From Strigops habroptila (lineage: Eukaryota > Chordata > Aves > Psittaciformes > Psittacidae): DNA of 64,000 nucleotides. The notes below the pieces were generated by a model. It ran no database searches. It worked only from the letters and a program-made list of their open reading frames with translations, and was not told the origin of the DNA. The stretch spans positions 58,298,397 through 58,362,396 of the forward strand of contig NC_044282.2 in assembly GCF_004027225.2 (NCBI RefSeq), given 5' to 3'. A program made the translations under genes and the position numbers. Position 1 is the first letter of the stretch. Every line of letters starts with the position of its first letter. Shown here piece after piece: positions 40,101 through 53,000 of this stretch.

Positions 40101-43100
40101 GATTCATCTATGTTTGAATGGTTCTGTATGCTGGTTTTTTATGATGTTTTAAATTTATTTATTTTTACTTGAAGTTTTAATTTGGAAGAAGCTTGGCATA
40201 TAAACAGTATGCTAATGGCAGGATATCAAGAAGAGTCCTATCTAAATCAGAACACAATGTCTGACATCAAATCAAAGATGCCTTTTCTGTAAAAAAAAAA
40301 AAATAATTAGATCCAAGGAAAGGAAAATTAGGACAGGCCTGCAAAAATCAATAGCCTCCTTTCTCTCTTCTCTCTGTAACTCACCTATTTTCCTCGTTTA
40401 TTGTAGTTACTACGATGCCAGCGATACCTCCCAGTATTCCAGGTAACCCATGTAAATTATGAACTCCACGAGTGTCATGAATGTTCAACTTGGATGCCAA
40501 CAAAGGCTGAAATGAGGAGAAAGATGAAGTTTATAGTGAGTTTATAGTCTCCCGTTATCTCTAGAATGATATACAAAAGAAAGTATTGCAGAAGTATAAG
40601 AAACAATTTAATTAATTTAGGTACGCAAAGTTCAGCTATAAAACATGTTTTTTTTTCCTTCACTGTGAAATTGCTTATATACAGAGAAACTCAAGTCTGT
40701 AGGTATAATGGTACAAATTTCCAAGCTATCATCACAAATATAATGGTACAAAACACAAGACAGTCCACTGATGCTCTTAATCTTTCCAGCCACCGCAGCA
40801 AAAGTTGAAGGAGGTGGCTAAGTACCAGATACACACTTCTGAGTCTGCTTGTCAGGTAATTTCTTCCAGAATGTTTCTCCATCAGGAAATTCCAGTTCAA
40901 TCCATTTTAGTCAGAATATTTTTTTCTACGTTTTGCACAAGAAACAATTCCATTTTACAATTCTTAAGTACTTTTGATTACAGATCTATTTAGAAATTTT
41001 AAAAGACTGAATAGTCCTATTTCACTGATACATGGACTTGGAGGAAAATTCTGGGAGCTCCTTGCACAGAAATCCCAATTTTAATGAACCCTAATGTCTT
41101 TGTGATCCTTCTCTGCTTCTAGATGATGGACTGAAGTTATCTCATAAGCGTATATTTAAATCACACTTTTAAAAATTGCTGTTATCTAGAGTTTGCTGTC
41201 TATACTGGTGATATCAGCCAGTTTCTAAACTCCCTTTCTAGCAAACCAAAGGAGCTCCAGTGAAGACAAATAAGCAGTAAGTACATGACAGCAGAGTTGG
41301 GTCCTCAGTACTTACAGTCAGGAAGTGGAACCCAAAGACAGAGATGATTCCAGCAATGCTCCCAATGCACATGGCAGCAAAAGGGTGGATGGACAAGTCA
41401 GCACACGTACCCACTGCTACTCCTCCTGCCAGGGTGGCGTTTTGGATGAGAACCTGCAAAGAGTATGCACAGATGGAGATGATATATGTGGAAGGCTTGT
41501 TTTAGAGATGAGTGACTGAAGGCTTTTTTGCATAAGGAAGTTTTCCTTTTCTTCAGGTGAGATTTTTCCAATGAAGAATGAACAGGAATTCAAAACAGGG
41601 TTCTGTATTGCATGATCAGGTTCAATGCTGGTTCAATGCTGCTCTCAGCCAGTTTAACTGGGACCAGTTTAACAAAGTCCAACTTTTGCAAAGTCACCAA
41701 AACTCATTTGACCTCTCGAGAAGCCAGGCTGAGCCAGTGAGAACTGCTCCTACAACAGCAGTAAATTCTGCAAGCGCATTGAACCATGCCTGCTCATGCT
41801 GAACTTAGATAAACACTTCATCCAGCAACTTCTGGAAGTTGTGCTTTCAGCAACTGCTGGAATGAAGTGCATGAAAGCATAGGGGATGGATTTTAGGATA
41901 AGGAGGTGAAAGGTTGGCAGTCTGGCAGCCTCAATGTAGTTTGGTTTGCCTGTTGTGCAGCTGCACTGTGAGATCGCTACAGAACAGATTGTTGCTTTGA
42001 GAGACCTATTCTGGCTATGGCAATACGGTAACTCACATAGGATCTTTAGAATAACACCCAAAAGTCCATCTGAATGTTGGACTAATGTCTCTATGGTCCA
42101 GCAGGTTCTGTGGGCAAGAGAGAACAAGTGAGCAGGATCATCACTATAATGTCTAAGAGCTTTTCACTCTCCAGATGAAGTGATCACACTGAGGAATTGC
42201 CACATACCTGAAGTAGGGTGGGTTGCCTCAGGACCCGATCTTACATTATAGTTTTTAGAAGTATAATAGCTCTAATTTTGCCCACAGCATGAGCAAAGGC
42301 TCCAGATAGCTCATGGATATTGGGAATCTGTCTAATCATCCTTATTATAGAGGGGTGACTTGATTTATCAGAGGTTGCAATGTGATTCTTACCATACTGA
42401 ATTTGCCTCTTTGATCCAGCAGGCTGGAGAAGGCGAATGTTACAACAGTACATGCAGCCAAGGAATAGTAGGTGTTGACAATTGCTTTAATATAGAAAAC
42501 ACTTCCAGATGCAATGGCAGAGTTAAAACTAGGCCAAAAAAGCCAAAGGAACAAGGTACCTGGATGAATAGAAGTCAAAATGAAATAAAGACTGTTCAGT
42601 CACAAGGGGTATTTCAGTATGAAAGATACAACAGAACAGAACTAGCTGCAAGAAATGAGGAAGATGATCAATAAGAAACATGAAATTGTCAAAATGCTGG
42701 AAGAAATAATAGATTATGCAGAAGCTTTTGACATTGGCATTTATGATTTGGACACAGGGTATTAACCAAATCTTACTGGAAGACTTTGACACATTGTGAT
42801 TCCCTTGTCATGCTCCACTCACTGCCAAAGCTCACCACCACTGTGAAAACCATACCAGCATAGGATGCATTAGCAAGACAGTTTGCATGCAAATCCTTTA
42901 TCATCTACTGATATAATTGATAGTTTTAGCTGGTAAATTGATCTACCAATAGATCTCACAGACAGGTGTAGAATAGGTGTCATAGACAGATAGGTGTATG
43001 GTTTCTAACATTCTTTAGTGGGATAAGCACAGTTCAATAATTTTAATTATGGCCAGCTTCTATGAAATGTTGCTTATAACAGAAGAGTTAACAAAAAGTG

Positions 43101-46100
43101 AGTCACCACTAATGCACAGTAAAAATGCATCTTTACTTTGACTTTTCCTACAGGAAAAGCTGTAAAAATATGTGTCACTGAAAACACTGTACATACATCA
43201 GACAAAAAAGAATATGTGTCTAGGAGTGTACTTACAAAAATAGATGCAGTGTAATAATAGACAATCATTAAAATGCAGGAATGAAGGAGGGATGAACTGA
43301 TCAGCATTCACTATTACATCACTTACCAATCATGGCAGATATGTCCGACTGATAAGTAGATTCTTCATTTTGATGTTTTTTTTTCAAACCAGGACGATAC
43401 AAGACCAGGGTTACAGCTAAACCAAAATAAGCCCCAAAAGCATGGATGGTCATTGAGGCTCCAACATCCGTAGCCTGTAGTAAGGACCCAAAATAATGCC
43501 ACAGATTTTATACAGAATAAAGATGAGGTTTCAATGAAGGAGAAGTCAGGATGACCTTAATTCTTTATTTTCTATGATAGAAACTAAAACCTAGAGTATG
43601 TAAACTGGAAGTATTACAAAGTGAAAGCATTTTTTACAAACAGAAAATAATTATTGCTAAATAATTGTACCTGAAATACTTCTGTAACTAGATGTTCATT
43701 GCACGCAAAGATTGTAATCTCCAGAATTGTCAAGATCAGCATCTGAAGAGGACTTGTTTTCCCCAGGACTGCTCCAAATGAAATCAGAGCTGTCGCTGTA
43801 CTGAAGTCTGAATTTATTATGCTGAAGTTAATAAAAAACAAAGCAAAACAAAAACCCAAATCAGTTTAAAGAGACCTGAAATAAGGCTCTAATATCAAAC
43901 CTGCCATATCATTGAAATGATAGAATTTCACATCTTCTGATATAAAATTATTAAGATCATCTTTGTGGACAAAAATTAAATCAAACCTTTCCAAATGGGT
44001 TTTGTAGAGATCTTACCAGCTACTGAGGAAAAAGTTTGGGAACGTTATCTCCTGTTTATACCATATATGCATGTTCTTCGCAAGTTGAAATGACAGCGAA
44101 AAGTCAGATGAGATATGTATTGCAGATGTGCAGGGATATTTATAGCTCTGACTGTCACTGAAACTCCAAAGAGGAGAGGGAACTTATAGCTTTGGTCAGA
44201 TGGTCTATCTCATTTCAAAAGCCTTGCATGCCTTTCTATCACTGTGCATCATGTTTGCATTAGCTGTCAGGAAAGACTGGTGTTAACAGGTTATGGGGAA
44301 TGGCAAAGATAAATAAAATGACAAACTGGTCAAAACCTTGCAGCACAGAAGGGCACTAACTTACGAGTCCCTCCATAAGTGCAAATCTGTAAGCATTAAG
44401 GAACTACTTATATTATTTCTGCTTGTCCCTCAGTAATGTTTGGATGTTGTCCCTTTCAAAATTGTCTACAAGTTGTCTCAGAAAAAAAGAACTGCAGATG
44501 TGGAAAACTCTCCGAGACCTTGGCAGAAGCAGGACAGATGAATGGGAGGGGTAAAAGTATCTAGGGCCATTGCTCATGAGGTCTCTTATTCTATGATTGG
44601 GGTCCAAAACCTAATGCAGTATGGTACGCATGCAAATCATTCCTTGAGAAGTAGGAAAAAATCTTATGAGTGGATAAACGTACTGTTCCACCCATGTTAC
44701 AGCCACACTTCCATGTGTTGTGGAAGGACAGACCTTTTCATGCCTGCTGGCTGCAGGAGATGATGTGCTACTGCTGGAATTCTTCCAGCTTCCACAGCTC
44801 CAGAGTTTCAGAGTAGTCTCTACATGTAACGCAGCACCTCAAATTTCATCCCACACTTTGGTTCTCTTGGCCCAGTGCACTGCATGTTGCCCCTTTAGAG
44901 GTGAAGGCCACATGAATGTCAAAAGGTGGACAGTAAGGCTCAAACAAATTTCAGTGAACTTACAGTTTGATCCCATAGATATTGTAGTTTAGGGCTTCTC
45001 CTGTTATCTTAACAGATATAGATGTTAGTTTTGGTAAATTCACATGTACCTTTTGCTATTAACATGAATTTTCCCTCCTTGCATGTGCCAAAATCCTTGC
45101 ATCAGGGTTCCCCACTGGAGACCGAAGGCAGCAATGAGCATGCTGATACCAACACTGCTGAATCCATATTTCTTCAGAAAGGTCATCAGGAAACCAAATC
45201 CAACAAATATCATCACATGAACATCCTGAAAGACTGAAGGGACAACATGACTGTGTAGTGACTATGAAGAGCAAAGGGAGGCAAGCTAGGGACAAACGAG
45301 GATTTAATAGAAAATAAAAGGGTTTCAACTCATGTCATCAATGTGATCCATACTTTCCCTCTTCATGACCAGTCTACTAGTTGAAGATTGAGTGTCTGGA
45401 AAATGCAAGACCCAATTACAGATTTTATTCCTTGCTATATCATTATGAATAGAACACTAGATCTCTATACCAGAAAATTTAGTGTATTTGGAATTGTTCT
45501 CCGTGTACGAAGCTACCTGGAATATCTCAGCTTCACGTCCTTACAGAAAAGTTCTCTTCCCTCTCAAACAAAGCTTGTCACATCCAGCATGTTCTGGCAA
45601 ACTCCAAAACTGTACATGAGATTTGTTTGGTAGAGTGCTAGTTGGTTCAGTGAAAGGTATGCTTGTGATCCCTAAAAATTACTGTCCAAGAGATTGATTT
45701 CTTTCCATATGTAAAAGAAAAAGGCATTTAAGGTAATGTCTAAACTAGTAAATTAATATTGCTAATCAACATATACTTAGCCCTCCTTCAAACATACTCC
45801 CTCCCCCAAATATGAATTTTGTTAAAGTCTAGGTAGTTTTCTATTATTTTTAAAGCTTTTTATTTTTTTAATTTACTTTTTTAGGCTTTTTAATACAAAC
45901 TGTGTTTATCACCACAACATGAGCATTTTATATTTTAAATATTTTGTTACTCTGAACTGTTTTGTGTGATTTAATGGGCTCTACACCAAACATGCTTGAG
46001 TTCTGTAACTGAATTTTTCTCTGATTTTATTGTTAGTAAGAACCTCAGTATAGAGAAACTGTTTCTTTTCATTTCTATTTCATTGCCTCCTATATGCAAA

Positions 46101-49100
46101 TGTACAGGAAAAACTTGAGACGTTGTCTTGGTTAGTATAATATTTGGCTTAAAGTTACATTTTGCGGTTACCTATAGTTTTGCTATATGCATTACCAAGT
46201 TTAGCCAAAAGAGGGCCCAGAAGTATAATAAGTTACTGAAGATTCCTAATAAACTCAATTATATTTGCACTGTCATATTCCAGCCCTAACCTAGTGCAGA
46301 AATACACACATGCATATAGTAAGATCCTTCACACTGGACTTCACACATCTAAAGAAGAGCATAGTAATGCAGGTGGTTAGAAGACATCCCCAACCCTTTT
46401 TCTTTCTCTTTAGCCTGGACATTTTCACATTTATTTCCTGACTTCAATAATAGCCAGTGATGGGATTCTTGAGGCCCCTGCAGTCCTTTGGAAGCTTCAT
46501 ATTTTCCTCCATGTTACTCAATTTCCAGAACTACCATCCAAAAACTCTTGTGTTGTGCTTATTACTTATTTTAAAAGATATGCAATTAACTTATTTTCCC
46601 CATTTAGGCTTTGCCTTTGATATACTTGTATATTTTGTATTGCAATGCTGTGCCAAGATAACTGTCTTGCTTAGAGCTCAACATATTCCCTTACTTTAGA
46701 GGACCTGTCAAGAAATGAAAAACATAGCTGGGGACAATCCAAACCATGCTAATACAACCTTCCCGATCCTATCAGCAGCAAAGTCTTTAGTACCATAGGG
46801 GATGCAGAATCCAAAACACAGCTTAATTTTCCCATATTCCTGCATCAGGGGGAGTCAGCAGTGGGTGTTTAGGAAAAGGATATTAAAGTACAAGATAATG
46901 TGACAGGTACATCTGTCTGTGTACCCTCCCAGTTTGCAGCAGCCTGAGCCACAGGAACACAGAACTGCATCTTCGTAACTGACTTGACTGTGGTGGTGGA
47001 CTGCACATAGAATCATAGAATCATAGACTAGTAAGGGTTGGAAAGGACCTTAAGATCATCTAGTTCCAACCCCCCTGCCATGGGCAGGGACACCTTGCCC
47101 TAAACCATGTGGTCCAAGGCTCTGTCCAACCTGGCCTTGAACACCGCCAGGGATGGAGCATCCACAACCTCCCTGGGCAACCCATTCCAGTGCTTCACCA
47201 CCCTCACTGTAAAGAACTTCTTCCTTATATCTAATCTAAACTTCCCCTGTTTAAGTTTGAACCCATTACCCCTTGTCCTACCACTACAGTCCCTAAGGAA
47301 GAGTCCTTCCCCAGCATCCTTGTAGACCCCCTTCAGATACTGGAAGGCTGCTATGAGGTCTCCACGCAGCCTTCTCTTCTCCAGGCTGAACAGCCCCAAC
47401 TCTCTCTCAACATCTAGAGCAACTCTCCTTCAAATGTCTTAGAAAACACGTAGCAGTGAGAACTGAATTGAGATAGAATTGGGTGGATAGAGTTCTAATT
47501 GTTCATTTTGTTCCTCTAACACCACCATGATGATCTCAGGTACAGGTAATCACCCAGATTTTCTTTTTAAGTGAGACAAAAATATCTTGACACGTCACAT
47601 GAGAAATCTCTTTTCAAATAAGGGAGGGCATAACCCAAGATTGCTTTCTCTCTTTTTTGAGGATAAGTGGAAACTGGATGCTGAACAAGCCTTTTTTCTC
47701 CTGTTTAAAACAATTTTATGTGAGTGACCATTCACCTAGTAACCTATGGGACCAGCGCCTTTGCATTTGAGAAGAGGCCCTGTTTATTTGTCTGACTCTT
47801 GTAAAACTACTTTATTAAGAGCTCGTTACTGTTACCAAAAAGTACAGAACTAGAGGGCAAATCCATAAAAGCTACACAGCAACATTTACAAAAGTAGCCT
47901 TTTTGTTTGATTTTAGCAGAAGAAAGTGGAAGTCAAAGTGATACACGACTTCAGCAGTATTCAGTTTACATTACACTCGAGTTTCATGCACAAAATGAGG
48001 GGTATGTTTGAAAATTACCTACTTCTTTCTTTTTATTATTTAATCAGCCTATGCCATGAAACTTACTATGAAGTTTTAGTTTTGCCCATTCAGGGTAGTC
48101 AGCTCCAGGTAAGAAAATTTTTCTAGTCTCCCAAAGGATATTATTGTTTGTTAGCATATTACTTGCTCTTGTTTGCAATCTTCTGGTTGCAATTATTAAT
48201 ATTAATATTAATGTTAACATCTAACCATTAATAATTTACTTGCATTGCAGACAAAGCAAGTAAATTTTTCTCATTGAAACTTCCCACTCATGTATACCAC
48301 ATCTCAGTAAATCATGTCTAGATTAGTAAAAAGATGCTTTAATGTTTAAGTAACCTGAGTCTACATGTGGGCAAAAGAACAGGTTTCAAAAGCACACTGG
48401 TGACTGAGGAGTTTAATTCTCAGTGCCCATCAAGAGGGCTTCTGCATGCTCAGGTCTCTTTTGAAAGGTGCTTTTAGAAATCTTACCCAGGGCCTGAAGA
48501 TTAGAAGCAATTCTTTTTGAAGCAAGAAACTGCTGAAATGTAATCCTGGGTCCTTTTGAGGGCAAGCCAGGATTCATATAAATGTTTTAAAGCTGTCTGG
48601 ACTTATTTACACAAAAGATTAAAAGTAGGTTAATATATGGATATTGAGGGCAAATTTCAACTAGTCTAGCCCATATCTTGTGCTTTAACTACCTCTTAAG
48701 CACCCTTTTAAAAAAAAAAAGGTCTGGAATTATTTTAAATGATTGGGAAAAAAACCCATGATTTGAAATAAGGTGTTTCAGTAACTAGTTGTGTTTAAGA
48801 AAATACAGTTCTTCTGTGAGATGGGAAAATAAAGATTGGGAAAAACTTTCCATCAGATCCTGAACAAAACCACTGCACATGATTCTTCAGGGCTGCCCAT
48901 GACCAGTGTATTAATTCCACTGCAAGGTTTCCACACAGTTTTCTGTCTCAATGCAAAGATGCTTGTGGCACCTGGGTTTATACTAAATATGTGACTTTGC
49001 TCTGCCTAAAAAAGTAAACTGTAGAACCCTGAACAAGAGGGGTGCATCATTTTCCTAAGCCATGAGTCATGGATCAATCACAGGACATTATGTACAGGAC

Positions 49101-52100
49101 ACCAGTACTAAAGAAATCCTCTAAGAGTGCTTGCTTGGCACTTGCCCTTGTCCTCCCATTGTAGTGGCACAGCACACCTGAAGTTGTCCATCCATATGCT
49201 ATGCTTGTACCTGCATTCACCAGAAATAGATAAAATGCAAAGTTATGCTTTGGGAATGATCTCAGCTCAGCTCTCCTTACCTGAGTACAGAACTGTGGTG
49301 ATCCTCAATTATTATTTTCATCTTCTTTCAGTCCAAAAAGACTGAAATAGCTTTGATTCATGGTGCCGAGGTATTTAAGGCATATAAAAGAAAGCCTTGC
49401 ACTGCAGTTCTCAGAATATAAATTGGCCCCTGGCCAAAACAGCTAAATCTGTGAGGTAAGGATGGGTTACCATCTTTGGGAATAGCATGGGAAGCAGTTT
49501 GAACCCATTGTTTTGCAAATTCAGGGGAAGTCCTGGCTCAGGGTATGTCCTAATACATCTATAAAACCATAGGACTAACTTTCTGCTGGGTCCTCAGACA
49601 AACTGTGCTCTTGTGAGCATTTTCTAGGCAGGGAATTTTGAGAGGAAGACGGCCTAAAAGTGAAAACATGGGTATAAGGAAATCCTGCTTTTATTCCACT
49701 TGTTGTGAATGAGATCCATCAACTCTTTTAAATCAGCATCGAAAAGTCCAACATTAAATCTGTGGTGTTTGCTTAGTTTACGTCTGTACTGATGACCTGA
49801 ACAGCCTGCCCAAAAGGCAAATGTCATACGTTCAGTTACACCTGTACAGCTACATGCTGTTCTCTTCCAAAGTACTGTTCCCCTGTTAAGACTAGTCCCT
49901 TAACCTATGCTATGTCTAAAGCCATACCTAAGAGGAGGTCAAGGTGCTGGTTTTCACCCAGCAACTTGCAACTAAGTACCACACAGCCGCTTTACTCACG
50001 TCCTCTGCCTAGTAGGGGAGGAGAATTTTAAAAAAGGTAAAACCTGTGGATTAAGTACAGTTTAATAATTAAAATAAGGTATGATATAATACTGACATTA
50101 ATACTACTAAAAATAACGAAAACGGAAATAATGAAACGAGAGAGACAGAACAAAAAAACCAACAAACAATATGAAACACAATACGATTGCTCACCACCCA
50201 CTGATGGATGTCCAGCCCATCCTCAAGAAGCAATCGGCACCTCTTGGCCAACTCCCCCCAGATTACATACTGGGCACGACGTGCTGTGGTATGGAATACC
50301 CCTTTGGCTAGTTTGGGTCAGGTGTCCTGTCTCTGCTGCCTCTCACCTTTTTGTGTCCCTCCTTACTGGGAGAGCATGAAAGACTGAAAAGTCCTTGATT
50401 GGGGCAAGCATTACTTAGCAATAACTAAAAACATCAGTGTGTTATCAGCATCGTTCTCAGACTAAAGCCAAAATGCAGCACTGTACCAGCTGCTAAGAAG
50501 AAAATTAACGCTATCCCAGTCAAAAATAACACAATGAGCCAAAACCATGCCAGCAGTTTGCCAGTAGTTCAACAGTATAGGTGGCTGGGGACAGTGTGCA
50601 GGTCATACACTGCCTGTGCAGGAAGGCATGTGAGCCAGTAGGCAATTTCTCCCACATATCTTAGACTCTGATATTAAGAAAGGAATAGCTGTGGGTGGTC
50701 CCTAACTGGATAGATTACTTTTAAAGGCCTATATTGTAGTGTTAGGATCTGGTGAGAAGAATTCTTTCCTCTGTGATGTTAATGAGGCTTCTGCCCTCTC
50801 TCTGATGCTTTTTTAAAAAGGAGATATTAAATTAAAAAAAAAAAAAAAAGAAAAAAAAGCAGGGCTGGGAGAGAGTTTTGTCAAGTGTGACAACAGCCTA
50901 TCTCAGGAGCTACCAGAGAACACAATACCCATGGTGATGCACGTGGCATAGGCAATCTTCATCCAGAAGACTTGAGGTTTACACAGAAATGCACCACAGA
51001 TTTTAAAGGGCCACTGAAAACTCAAATTACTGGCATGAGGATCCCATATACCTTCCTTAATTTTCTTTGGTAAGGAAGACTCCATGAAAATGCAGGTCAA
51101 TTTTGTACCAGAGCTAGCACACATGACATTCAGACTGGAAAATGTAATTTTCTCTGTTCTTGTGGTGTGAAAAGACCTTAATCTGGGTCTTCAAGACCCA
51201 TTTCCTAGATAGCATCGTTCTGGTTTACCAGATTTTACAAAGATGCCCAAAACACTTTTGTTCTGTGGCTGTATCTGTTGCTGTTGTGTTGTTTTGGGGC
51301 AAAGTCAGAGAAGAGGTAGGTGGACAGGGGTACTAGGCAATAGCTATATTAATAAAATAACAGTGACTGAGTAGAATTATCTGTGCTGTCTAATTATTAG
51401 TGTGGTTTCTGACACAGTTTTTGCCTAGGCCAACTATCACCTCCTAGCTCACAGTGGACCAAGGAGCATTCCCAATATACTGTCTACATATTGGACCACC
51501 TAATTTAGGGACTGTGATAGTTCAATATCATGGACATGGCTAAGTTGCGTCTCAGAAAGAGAATGGGCTCTGGCATAGCCTAAGTTATTATCTCTTGGGG
51601 GTACTGCTGGATTTTAGTGGAGTTAACCCAAATATGAGTAATTAATCCCTGATGTTCATCAGCTGACTTGCATCTGGAGCTGAATAATGTCATGCATTCA
51701 CCGTTCTCTCCAATGGACATTTCTCTGTTTGAGAATAGACATCACAAGACTACTAGTGGGTGAAGTGACCATGAGATCACATTCCTCTGTAACAGTCAAT
51801 GAAAGGACAGTTGGAAAGATAAAAAGAGGGATACATTCAAAATTACATCTGTACTACATGCAGGCAAGGAGGTCAATGTTATGATCCTCATTAAGAAGGC
51901 TGCAATCAGACTACAAGTTGTTAAGACATCAGAGGCAAGAAAACAAACAACAAACCTTCAGTGCTGCCAGCAAGACACAGGCTACTCCTCTGTATACTTA
52001 TTTTTCTATTTATTTACAGTCTGATCTTTATACGAGGAGGAATAGGGTGTGAGAAGCTAGCAACTCTTTCTGAGGCCAAAACTTTTTTGCTGAATGTCAT

Positions 52101-52869
52101 CCAGCATTTGCAGAACAACAAATCAACAGAAATGTTTGTAGGCTGAACCATTACTGTCTACAGTTGAGCCACTGCTTTGAATGATAGGAGGGGGTTATCC
52201 ACCTTGTGACAAAAACTACTGACCTTTGTGGAGTCCAGTTTCTGCAAACATATTGTATAATGATGATGAATATATTGAACATGTTGCCCAATTTCCATGT
52301 TCTTATAAGAAAACCTTTTGAAGTCTGGATGACAGAAATAAAATGTTTTGTTCATTTTCATAATCAAGATGATAGAAGATCAGGCAAGAAACATTACGAC
52401 CCATCTCTGGAAAGTGCTAGAATTGTTCAAAGCAATCAATATTTCTCCAAGTTTTAACCTGCTATGCGAACACTAGAACTATTTTCAGGAATTTTCTGTC
52501 CCAGAACAGCTAATTGTAGCAGTTAGGTCAATTTAGTACCTTTCAGAATCCAAAATACTTTCAGAATTTTATATGTACTCAGCTTGAACTTGCCTTTGAA
52601 GCCTGCTGCTTTCACACCTCAGAAAAAGTTTGTTTGCCCCAAAGCATGCCTTTCTTTTCGAGCTATATCAGTAGGCCTAATAAGTTAGTCAGAAATATTG
52701 TTTAGGATTAGTTTAAAGAAATTATAACTTCTATAAATGTTAGACAGCAACACTTACTTGGGTATAAAATTTGAGAGTGATCACCATCTTCATATTTCAC
52801 AAATATCCCAAACAAAACAATGATGATCACTTCCAGAAGAAGAGCCACTATTGAGAACTTGAACCTCAT
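37180..52869 (-). CDS. RHAG: Rh-associated glycoprotein (ammonium/gas channel), complete
   Basis: RHAG is the red-cell membrane member of the Amt/Rh family; it conducts ammonia (and probably CO2) and carries the Rh complex. Ten exons on the minus strand: 52869-52758, 45233-45050, 43821-43671, 43474-43327, 42559-42393, 41453-41316, 40506-40385, 39732-39647, 39048-38975 and 37257-37180. All are GT-AG and the frame is open for 419 residues (human 409). Central exon lengths 151, 148 and 167 fit the family pattern. Hydrophobic helices run throughout, starting with [20 protein letters not shown] and [20 protein letters not shown]. Channel residues are present: Asp152 and first His160 in [16 protein letters not shown], and second His319 in [10 protein letters not shown] (human D167, H175 and H334, recalled). 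Differences from human: the first extracellular loop is about 15 residues shorter and has no N-glycosylation sequon; the loop after GIV is 5 residues longer; the tail after FWE is 25 residues instead of 6. Intron 1 is 7.5 kb and holds a CR1 and a solo LTR. Confidence 0.96.
38512..38612 (-). repeat. Short CR1 3' end
   Basis: CACAGAATCACAGAATCGTT then GGACCTCTGGAAATCATTTA and GGCCACCTAGAGCAGG, the CR1 3' terminus on the minus strand. It lies in RHAG intron 9 in the sense direction. Confidence 0.9.
47006..47414 (-). repeat. CR1 LINE 3' region
   Basis: About 410 bases of CR1 on the minus strand: octamer repeat AGAATCATAGAATCATAGA, then GTTGGAAAGGACCTTAAGAT, GGGCAGGGACACCTT and, at the far end, CAGGCTGAACAGCCCCAACT. 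It lies in RHAG intron 1, sense. It is very similar to the copy at the right edge of the window. Confidence 0.95.
49945..50533 (-). mobile_element. Solo LTR of an avian endogenous retrovirus, copy B
   Basis: The same family and orientation as the LTR at 23135-23725, about 589 bases. The long shared stretch at plus-strand 50285-50321, the AAAGACTGAAAAGTCC word and TTCTCAGACTAAAGCCAAAA correspond in order. The TATA region here is changed to GATTACATACTGG and the termini are less regular, so it looks older or more degraded than copy A. No viral genes adjoin it. It lies in RHAG intron 1, sense to the gene. Confidence 0.8.
50834..50858. repeat. Poly-A tract
   Basis: Sixteen A, one G, then eight A. 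It may be the tail of a decayed retroposed sequence, but I could not recognise a source to its left. Confidence 0.8.
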
Positions 52870-53000
52870 GTTGGTGTCAAGAGCTGAAGGCATTGCAGGA
52901 GAGTAGGTGGTTGTGAGAGCCTGATAAAAGACGCTTGCCTTTAGTGGATCCTGCTTCAGTGGATCTGGGTGATACAGCAAGAAAAAAAAAAGAAACAGCC
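52870..53000 (-). promoter_or_regulatory. RHAG: Candidate RHAG proximal promoter with GATA motifs
   Basis: Sequence just upstream of the RHAG start codon, including the 5' UTR. GATA words occur at 52922-52925 within CCTGATAAAAG, about 52 bases before the ATG, and again at 52971. RHAG is an erythroid gene and GATA-1 control is the established expectation for that class. No CpG island is present, which fits tissue-restricted expression. The start site was not determined. Confidence 0.4.

Noticed and set aside
50903-51124. Minus-strand 73-codon frame in RHAG intron 1
   Set aside because: It is not related to RHAG and the RHAG frame is already continuous from exon 1 to exon 2 without it. No other supporting signal.
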